A stretch of DNA of 64,000 nucleotides from Paludibaculum fermentans (lineage in GTDB: Bacteria > Acidobacteriota > Terriglobia > Bryobacterales > Bryobacteraceae). Of this stretch, positions 55,308 through 64,000 are shown piece after piece (within the stretch, counting starts at the first letter, position 1; each line of letters begins with the position of its first letter). Made by a program: the position numbers and the translations under genes. Below the pieces are notes generated by a model that searched no databases, was not told the origin of the DNA, and saw nothing but the letters and a program-made list of their open reading frames with translations. The stretch is from positions 7,021,501 to 7,085,500 of the forward strand of contig NZ_CP063849.1 of assembly GCF_015277775.1 (NCBI RefSeq), given 5' to 3'.

Positions 55308-55739
55308 ATGTCACCCATATTCAAGGGCTTGGCGTTGGGCGCCACGGTCGTATTGATGGCCGGGAGTTTGAGGGCGGAAACACAGGATGAGGCCATCCAC
55401 CGCCTGCAGGAGAAATTCATCGCCCCCTGCTGCTGGGCGGAAAGCGTAGCCGTGCATCGGTCTGAGGCCGCGGCCGGGATGCGGGTCGAGATCGCCAGGC
55501 TCTATAAACAGGGAGTTTCGGAGCAGGAGATCACGCAGCGCTATGTCAGCCAGTACGGCGAGCGAATCCTGATGGTGCCGTCCGGAAGCAAGTTCACCTG
55601 GCTGATCGTGATCCCCGTGACGGTTACGCTGGTGGCCGGTTTCGCGCTGATGGTCTTCCTGCGACGCCGAGCCCACGCGGAGCCGGCTGCTGAGCCGGCA
55701 CGGCTGGCCACCGTTCCCGATGAGGAGATCGACTGGTGA
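55308..55739 (+). CDS. CcmH/CycL-like protein with CC motif
   Basis: 143 residues. The ATG at 55308 has AGGAG 7 bases upstream. A signal peptide ends near SLRAE. The body resembles the CcmH/NrfF/CycL domain: AIHRLQEKFIAPCCWAE, MRVEIARLYKQGVSEQEITQ and RYVSQYGERILMVPSG, followed by a membrane helix (WLIVIPVTVTLVAGFALMVF). The usual LRCxxCQ heme-lyase motif is replaced by adjacent C41-C42 followed by Trp, so classical CcmH thiol chemistry is unlikely. A metal- or thiol-handling role together with the Cys-rich neighbour is possible. Confidence 0.7.
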   Translation: MSPIFKGLALGATVVLMAGSLRAETQDEAIHRLQEKFIAPCCWAESVAVHRSEAAAGMRVEIARLYKQGVSEQEITQRYVSQYGERILMVPSGSKFTWLIVIPVTVTLVAGFALMVFLRRRAHAEPAAEPARLATVPDEEIDW

Positions 55740-55746
55740 AGGGGGA

Positions 55747-55795
55747 GGGCCGGCGTCAACCGGCCCTTGGCTCTGACACCCGGCCCCCAGCCGGG
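55747..55795. terminator. Two GC hairpins between convergent genes
   Basis: GGGCCGG-CGTCAA-CCGGCCC (55747-55766) is followed by CCCGGC-CCCCA-GCCGGG (55779-55795). They lie between the stops of the CcmH-like (+) and DinB (-) genes, and probably terminate both. Confidence 0.6.
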
Positions 55796-55805
55796 CAGGG
55801 AGGTG

Positions 55806-56309
55806 TTACTGTTCGTCGGCCGAGGGGCCGTAGACGGCCGGCACGGGGATGTCCAACAGCCGGTAGTAGACGCCCAATTGCGCCCGGTGATGGATGAGGT
55901 GGTTTAGGATCATCGACCGGATCACGGTGTAGCGGGACATCTTGAACATCACATTGCCGTTCATCTTCAGGGCCCACTCAGTTTGGAAGTCCTCGTCCGT
56001 CGCCGATGCCACCGCGGCGGTGATGTCGGCGGCGTGCTGATCGAAGCGGGCCAACGCGTCGGCGGCCGAGGTGATGCGCTTGGGCTGTTCCAGCGGTTTG
56101 CCCTCGGGGGCCAGGTCGAGTTCGGAGGACCCCATCGTCATCTTGCCCCACAACGGAATCGTGGCCAAGTGCGTGGCCAAAGCGCCCAATTCGAACGACT
56201 TGTCGTGCGGTTTGAAAGTCAGTTTGTCTTCAGGCAGACGTTCGAGCGTCTTCCGTGTCTTGGCGAGTTCCTGCTCAAGTTCAGGTTTCAATAGTTCGCT
56301 GATTGCCAT
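55806..56309 (-). CDS. DinB-family protein
   Basis: 167 residues. The ATG at 56309 gives MAISELLKPELEQELAKTRKT; a GTG/ATG further upstream is possible but the DinB fold begins here. Four-helix DinB pattern with conserved histidines for a metal site: ELGALATHLATIP (first His) and MILNHLIHHRAQLGVYYRLL (second and third). The related YfiT/DinB proteins act as thiol S-transferases or are of unknown function. The sequence lacks a motif that would choose the substrate. Confidence 0.92.
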   Translation of the reverse strand: MAISELLKPELEQELAKTRKTLERLPEDKLTFKPHDKSFELGALATHLATIPLWGKMTMGSSELDLAPEGKPLEQPKRITSAADALARFDQHAADITAAVASATDEDFQTEWALKMNGNVMFKMSRYTVIRSMILNHLIHHRAQLGVYYRLLDIPVPAVYGPSADEQ

Positions 56310-56434
56310 TGGGACTTTCCACTCCTGGATCAAGATAGCAGCCCCAGTGGGCTGCTTTAGATATCTTAATGGGAGAGATTCCCGAAGGCAAATAAAAAGC
56401 GAAAGTGAAACGCTGAGCCGGAGCGGAGTTTACA

Positions 56435-57607
<1,173 letters not shown>

Positions 57608-57625
57608 TCAAGGAGCGAAGAAAAA

Positions 57626-57886
57626 CTAGCCTTCGAGAGCGAAGACGCTAACCCACTTGCCCATCCGGCCGCGGTCTCTCCACTCGACACGGCCCGGGAC
57701 GGTGGCGAACAGGGTATCGTCCTTCCCGATGCCGACGTTTTCGCCGGCTTTGTAGCGCGTGCCGCGCTGCCGCACGATGATGGAGCCGCCGGTGACAACC
57801 TGGCCGCTGAAAACTTTGATGCCCAGACGTTGCGCGTTGGAATCACGCCCGTTCTTTGAGCTGCCGAGACCTTTTTTATGCGCCAT
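57626..57886 (-). CDS. rpmA: 50S ribosomal protein L27
   Basis: 86 residues, full length for the family. It begins [16 protein letters not shown] without the N-terminal extension that is cleaved in Firmicutes, and holds the core [21 protein letters not shown]27 reaches into the peptidyl-transferase centre and stabilises P-site tRNA. Lies 27 bases after rplU on the same strand. Confidence 0.98.
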   Translation of the reverse strand: MAHKKGLGSSKNGRDSNAQRLGIKVFSGQVVTGGSIIVRQRGTRYKAGENVGIGKDDTLFATVPGRVEWRDRGRMGKWVSVFALEG

Positions 57887-57913
57887 TACTAATCTTCTCC
57901 TAGCTCAGAAGGC

Positions 57914-58225
57914 TTACGCCAAGATCTCGGCGATGGTCACCGATGTCTGGTTCTGCCGGTGGCCGATCGTCTTCTTGTACTGCTTCTTGCGCTTGAACTT
58001 GAAGACCAGGATCTTGGGCGCGCGATCGTGACCCTTGATGGAGCCCTTCACCTTCGCGCCGGCCACGTCTTTACCCACCACAAGCTCGCCGTCGTCCTTG
58101 CCAATAGCCAGAACTTTGTCGAACTCCACAGCCGCGCCGGCATCACCGGCCAGCGTTTCCACCACGATGGTGTCGCCCGGCGAGACGCGATACTGTTTTC
58201 CGCCCGTTTCGATCACTGCGTACAT
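57914..58225 (-). CDS. rplU: 50S ribosomal protein L21
   Basis: 103 residues, full length. Starts [21 protein letters not shown] and ends with the RNA-binding segment [27 protein letters not shown] at 58225 has AGAGGA upstream. It forms the usual L21-L27 pair with the next gene and precedes obg. Confidence 0.98.
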   Translation of the reverse strand: MYAVIETGGKQYRVSPGDTIVVETLAGDAGAAVEFDKVLAIGKDDGELVVGKDVAGAKVKGSIKGHDRAPKILVFKFKRKKQYKKTIGHRQNQTSVTIAEILA

Positions 58226-58386
58226 AGCTGGAATCCTCTTGAAGTCACGCGCGCTTTAAACAGCGACGCGGGAGGGAGTAACTTACGCGCATGCACACTG
58301 CTTGTGCGCTGCAAGTTCCGCAATCTCTAATATGGCACGGTTGGCCCGGCTGGCGCAAATCCGGGAAGCATTCCGCAGCCAGAAAC

Positions 58387-58587
58387 TCAGCCCTGGGCCA
58401 TGCGGTCGGCCCAGCGGAGAAAGCGCACCAATTCGGCGCGGTGCTGCCAGGAGAAGCGCCAGAAGTCGGCTGCGGTAATGCGTTCGGCGTGCAGGCCCCA
58501 ATAGGTCTCGATGCGCCACAGGAGGTAGGGCGACCGCCAGGGTGTCAGGCGGTAGCCGCGCGTCGATCTCCACAGGAAGCAAAGCAT
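58387..58587 (-). CDS. Small basic protein of unknown function
   Basis: 66 residues, ATG at 58587. Rich in Arg and Trp (FLWRSTRGYRLTPWRSPYL LWRIE; ADFWRFSWQHRAELVRFLRW), which fits a membrane-associated or nucleic-acid-binding helix. The start codon lies 5 bases after the stop of the VWFA gene at 58593 on the same strand, so it is probably the third gene of that operon. No family recognised; codon use and composition look coding. Confidence 0.55.
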   Translation of the reverse strand: MLCFLWRSTRGYRLTPWRSPYLLWRIETYWGLHAERITAADFWRFSWQHRAELVRFLRWADRMAQG

Positions 58588-58592
58588 CCGAT

Positions 58593-59561
58593 TTACTGGA
58601 GTGAGCCGTTGGCCGCGGTCGATTTCTTCCTGGGCGGTTCAGGAGAGGCGTAGTAGCCGCTGCGCGTGCGGACCGTGTAACGGCCGCCGTTGGCGGTGAC
58701 CTTGATCGTCCGGAAAGTTCCGTCCAGATTCTGATTGGTCGGCGAGTAGGCGATTACGTATTGGCTTCGAATGTCCTGCGCGACCTGTTCGGCCAGCGCT
58801 TCCACATCCGCCACGTCGCCGGGGTAGAAACTGGCGCCGCCGGAGGCCTTGGTGAGCGCGTCAATGGCCCGTTCCGCCTTCTTGCGGGACCGGGCGTCTT
58901 CCTTGCCCAGGATGCCGATGCCATAGATGATGACCTGGTCCAGTTTGTGGGCCTTCTCGACCAGTTTCTCGAGTGTGATGCCGGTGGAGGCGGTGTCGTC
59001 GCCGTCGGTGACCACCAGGATGACCTTTTTGTCCTTCTTGCCTTCCTGCTTCAAGTGGTCCATCGACATGGAAATCGCATCGCGCATGGCGGTGCCGCCG
59101 CGCGAATCGATGCGAGCCACGCCCTCTTCCATCTTGGCGATCTCATTGGTGAAAGGAACGTCCAGATAGGCATCGTCGTTGAAGTTGACGATGAAGACCT
59201 CATCCTGCCGGTTGGAGGCTTTGACGAGCTTGATGGCCGCGGCTTCCACACGCTGGCGTTTGTCGCGCATGCTGCCGCTGTTGTCGATGACCAGGCCCAT
59301 GGAGACGGGCACGTCTTCCCGGCGGAACAGCTTAACCGGCTGTTCTACTTTGTTCTCATAGACTTTAAAGGCGCCTTGGGGAAGGTTGGTGACGAGCCTG
59401 CCCTTGCTGTCGAGCACGGAGCAGTGCAGCACCACCAGGCGCGTATCGACGCGAATCACGCTTTGATCGTCCGGGGTCTCGGGCTTCACCTGAGCATCAA
59501 TGTGTCCAAGGAACAACGAGCCCAGGACGGCGAGAAGGCCGAACTTACTGCGTAGGTGCAT
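58593..59561 (-). CDS. Secreted VWFA-domain protein 2 (acidobacterial type)
   Basis: 322 residues with signal peptide (GLLAVLGSLFLGHIDAQ). An Ig-like N-terminal part (LVVLHCSVLDSKGRLVTNLP, FKVYENKVEQPVKLFRREDV) precedes a von Willebrand A domain with MIDAS residues D-N-S-G-S in GLVIDNSGSMRDKR and VVTDGDDTAS. The C-terminal IRSQYVIAYSPTNQNLDGTF and YTVRTRSGYYA are typical of the VWFA-related Acidobacterial family. Its start overlaps the stop of the upstream paralogue by 17 bases, so they are translationally coupled. Ligand unknown. Confidence 0.93.
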   Translation of the reverse strand: MHLRSKFGLLAVLGSLFLGHIDAQVKPETPDDQSVIRVDTRLVVLHCSVLDSKGRLVTNLPQGAFKVYENKVEQPVKLFRREDVPVSMGLVIDNSGSMRDKRQRVEAAAIKLVKASNRQDEVFIVNFNDDAYLDVPFTNEIAKMEEGVARIDSRGGTAMRDAISMSMDHLKQEGKKDKKVILVVTDGDDTASTGITLEKLVEKAHKLDQVIIYGIGILGKEDARSRKKAERAIDALTKASGGASFYPGDVADVEALAEQVAQDIRSQYVIAYSPTNQNLDGTFRTIKVTANGGRYTVRTRSGYYASPEPPRKKSTAANGSLQ

Positions 59562-60537
59562 AGTATCCCTGCCGGTGGAGCGGCTTTAACGGCGGCATCC
59601 CGCGCGGCTGGTTTAATTTTACCGTGACTCGCCGGTACTTCCCATCCCGGGTCTGGTTTTTCGACATGTAACCCAGAACGTACTGATTCCTGAGCTCAAT
59701 TCCAATCTTGGCGGCGATGTCGGGCAAGTCGTTGAGGTTGTCGACCGGGAAGTTGCGCCCGCCGGTCATCTCGGTGAGTTCGCTCAGCAGGCCCGGGCCG
59801 GAAAGCTCCTCGGCGCTGCGGCTGCGGGAGCCGATGGGTTCGTAGATGCCGATGGCATACATCTGGGCGTCTGCTTCCCGGAGGAGGGTGCGGACTTCAT
59901 TCTCGGTGTAGCGGCTGGAGTTGTCTCCGCCGTCGGAGATGATCAACAGGGCCTTGCGCGGGTTTTTGGCCTTCTTTAAGGTCTGCAGGGCCATATAGAT
60001 GCCGTCGAGCAGGGCGGTGCGGCCTTTGGCCTGGGTGAAGGTGAGGCGGCTTTGGATGTCCTCGGTGTTCTGGGTGAATGGCACGACGAGCTGCGGCCGG
60101 TCGTTGAACTGGATGAGGAAGAATTCATCTTCCGGATTCGCAGTTTTGAAGAACTGGGCGGAGGCCTGGCGGCTCTTGCTCAACTTGCTGCCCATGGAGC
60201 CGCTGGCGTCGAAAACGAGGCCAACGGAGAGCGGCGCGTCGAAGCTGGCGAAGTAGGTGATCTCCTGCTCGACCTTGTCTTCAAAGACGCGGAAGTTCTC
60301 CTTTTCCATGCCGGTGACGAACTGATTGAGCGGCGTGGTGACCGTCACCGGGATCAACACAACATTGGTGTCGATGCGCAGGTTCGGGGTGATGCGATCG
60401 CTCTCTGGCGTGTCGGCGCCCGGTTTGGGACGGGGTGTGATTTGAGGCCTCGGCTGTTGGCCCGAGAGGCCTCCCGGGATCGCCATGATCCCGCCTAAGA
60501 GACAGAAAATAAAACAGTTTCTGCTAAATTTAAACAT
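59545..60537 (-). CDS. Secreted VWFA-domain protein 1 (acidobacterial type)
   Basis: 330 residues. The ATG at 60537 has GGGAG 4-5 bases upstream and gives a signal peptide (FSRNCFIFCLLGGIMAIPGG). Same build as its neighbour: LIPVTVTTPLNQFVTGMEKE, FRVFEDKVEQEITYFASFDA, MIDAS in GLVFDASGSMGSK, LLIISDGGDNSSRY, then IELRNQYVLGYMSKNQTRDG and RQGYYAPTQ. It overlaps the second copy by 17 bases and is the first gene of that minus-strand group, divergent from kdsB. Confidence 0.93.
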   Translation of the reverse strand: MFKFSRNCFIFCLLGGIMAIPGGLSGQQPRPQITPRPKPGADTPESDRITPNLRIDTNVVLIPVTVTTPLNQFVTGMEKENFRVFEDKVEQEITYFASFDAPLSVGLVFDASGSMGSKLSKSRQASAQFFKTANPEDEFFLIQFNDRPQLVVPFTQNTEDIQSRLTFTQAKGRTALLDGIYMALQTLKKAKNPRKALLIISDGGDNSSRYTENEVRTLLREADAQMYAIGIYEPIGSRSRSAEELSGPGLLSELTEMTGGRNFPVDNLNDLPDIAAKIGIELRNQYVLGYMSKNQTRDGKYRRVTVKLNQPRGMPPLKPLHRQGYYAPTQ

Positions 60538-60582
60538 CTGTCTCCCGGTCTGGTGTCCCAAGTATATCATGCGGACTTTTTG

Positions 60583-60591
60583 TGCTATGCT
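60583..60591 (+). promoter_or_regulatory. Extended -10 of the kdsB operon
   Basis: TGC-TATGCT (60583-60591) is an extended -10 whose predicted start site falls at 60597-60599, the GTG start codon of kdsB. No -35 or ribosome site is visible. Confidence 0.45.
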
Positions 60592-60596
60592 CGATT

Positions 60597-62979
<2,383 letters not shown>

Positions 62980-63789
62980 ATGACACCGATCACTGTAATC
63001 CCGGGCGTGGTTTTCGGCGATGGTTCGCTGCAGTTCATTTGCGGTCCATGCGTGATCGAATCAGAGGAGAGCATTCACCGGTTGGCGGCCGGGATTGGCG
63101 CGAGCCTGGGCGCTCCCTATGTGTTCAAGGCGTCCTTCGACAAGGCGAACCGCTCGTCGGTGGATTCCTATCGAGGCCCGGGGATGAAGGCCGGCTTGAA
63201 GATCCTGGCGAGTGTGAAGAAGTCGATGGGGTTGCCCATCCTGACGGATATCCACGAGCCCAGCCAGTGCGCCAAGGTGGCGGAAGTGGCTGACGTCCTC
63301 CAGATTCCGGCATTCCTATGCAGGCAGACCGATCTGCTGCTGGAGGCGGGGAAGACGGGCCGTATCGTCAACATAAAGAAGGGCCAGTTCGTGGCTCCGT
63401 TGGATCTGCGGCATGCGGCGGACAAGGTGGCGTCGACCGGCAACACGAAGATCATCCTGACGGAGCGCGGCTCGTCGTTCGGCTACAACAACCTGGTGGT
63501 GGATATGCGCGGGTTGGTGATGATGCGCTCGATCGGGTACCCGGTGGTATTTGATGCGACGCATTCGGTGCAGTTGCCTGGAGCGGCCGGGTCGAAGTCG
63601 GGCGGATCGCCGGAGTTTATTGCTCCGCTGTCGCGGGCGGCGGTCGCGACCGGGATCGATGGTGTCTTTCTCGAGGTGCATGACAATCCGGCGGCGGCGC
63701 TTTCCGATGGTGCGAATGCGCTGAAACTGGACCTGTTACAATCTCTGGCGGAGACATTGCGCCGGTTGCACGCGGCACGAATCGGGTAA
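62980..63789 (+). CDS. kdsA: KDO-8-phosphate synthase KdsA
   Basis: 269 residues, starting at the base after the pyrG stop. Motifs: FICGPCVIESEES, FKASFDKANRSSVDSYRGPG, LPILTDIHEPSQC, LQIPAFLCRQTDLL, IVNIKKGQFVAP and FDATHSVQLPGA. The enzyme condenses PEP with arabinose 5-phosphate to KDO 8-phosphate. The Cys in FICGPCV and the DIHE segment are where metal-dependent and metal-independent types differ; with Cys present this is probably metal-dependent. Confidence 0.98.
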   Translation: MTPITVIPGVVFGDGSLQFICGPCVIESEESIHRLAAGIGASLGAPYVFKASFDKANRSSVDSYRGPGMKAGLKILASVKKSMGLPILTDIHEPSQCAKVAEVADVLQIPAFLCRQTDLLLEAGKTGRIVNIKKGQFVAPLDLRHAADKVASTGNTKIILTERGSSFGYNNLVVDMRGLVMMRSIGYPVVFDATHSVQLPGAAGSKSGGSPEFIAPLSRAAVATGIDGVFLEVHDNPAAALSDGANALKLDLLQSLAETLRRLHAARIG

Positions 63790-63863
63790 GATCTCTTGCA
63801 CGCCACGGGCCTGCCTTGCGTCTAGAATAGAGTCAAGAACAATTCTCAAAGGAGAGAGTAGCC

Positions 63864-64000
63864 ATGCGCCGTGTTCAGGACCGCCGCCGCCGGGGCTTTT
63901 CGCTGATCGAACTCTTAATCGTTATTGCCATCATCCTGGTGATTGCGGCAATCGCTGCTCCGAAACTGAACAATGCCCGTATGCACTCGCAGGAGATGGC
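63864..64000 (+). CDS. Type IV pilin-like protein, N-terminal part
   Basis: The first 45 codons are seen, running off the window. GGAGAGAG lies 8 bases before the ATG. A basic leader (MRRVQDRRRRG) is followed by the prepilin-peptidase site G-FSLIELLIVIAIILVIAA with the conserved Glu at +5, then a helix into KLNNARMHSQEM. This is a class III signal of type IV pilins or type II secretion pseudopilins. Which of the two cannot be told from the fragment. Confidence 0.9.
   Translation, partial: MRRVQDRRRRGFSLIELLIVIAIILVIAAIAAPKLNNARMHSQEM

Overview
The window is a GC-rich chromosomal segment that most resembles Acidobacteria of the Solibacter/Bryobacter (Bryobacterales) type. This rests on gene families rather than any marker: two Acidobacteria-type duplicated orphan permeases (one with its PadR partner), a tandem pair of acidobacterial VWFA-related secreted proteins, STGPRTPEGK-type unknown proteins, a carboxypeptidase-regulatory/TonB receptor and several secreted unknown proteins. 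No plasmid, phage, CRISPR or insertion-sequence gene was recognised. Homology calls are from reading the translations; no database search was run.

Layout. 1-6.1 kb: end of thiG, a small outer-membrane barrel, a Tat-exported oxidoreductase, tRNA-Gln(CTG) and unknown genes, then about 1.4 kb without a convincing gene. 7.6-9.7 kb: a REC-PAS histidine kinase overlapping a NarL-type response regulator. 10-16.5 kb: the most interesting accessory locus, with a lipoprotein, three small secreted subunit-like proteins, a PapD-like chaperone and a 1039-residue usher-like barrel with a CpaC-like N-terminal domain and a TPR tail. 17.3-23.5 kb: a co-directional run of seven detoxification or catabolic enzymes (SRPBCC, cysteine hydrolase, two epoxide-hydrolase-like alpha/beta hydrolases, crotonase, OsmC/Ohr, single-cysteine thioredoxin-like). 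24.6-29.7 kb: a GH30 glycosidase, an ArsR-AHSA1-DoxX-DUF1801 operon, a YgjV-like membrane protein and a VIT-type metal transporter.

29.8-42 kb: an orphan ADOP permease and a 3106-residue secreted protein built as three RCC1 blocks of 14 repeats, each followed by a DUF11 domain, then a double-CXXCG protein. 43-50 kb: a TonB receptor/PepSY iron-uptake pair with a long structured leader, then a divergent PadR-ADOP operon. 50-56 kb: acyl-CoA synthetase, a secreted AlgH-like protein, a sugar isomerase-like TIM barrel, a penicillin-binding transpeptidase, a Cys-rich protein next to a CcmH-like protein, and DinB. 56.4-64 kb is core genome: obg, rpmA, rplU and the VWFA pair on the minus strand, then kdsB-pyrG-kdsA on the plus strand and the start of a type IV pilin-like gene cut by the window edge.

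How genes work together: kdsB, pyrG and kdsA couple CTP synthesis to KDO supply for lipopolysaccharide. The 10-16.5 kb genes look like a complete subunit-chaperone-outer-membrane-pore assembly line. Several genes have a -10 box ending 5-8 bases before the start codon, which suggests leaderless transcripts.
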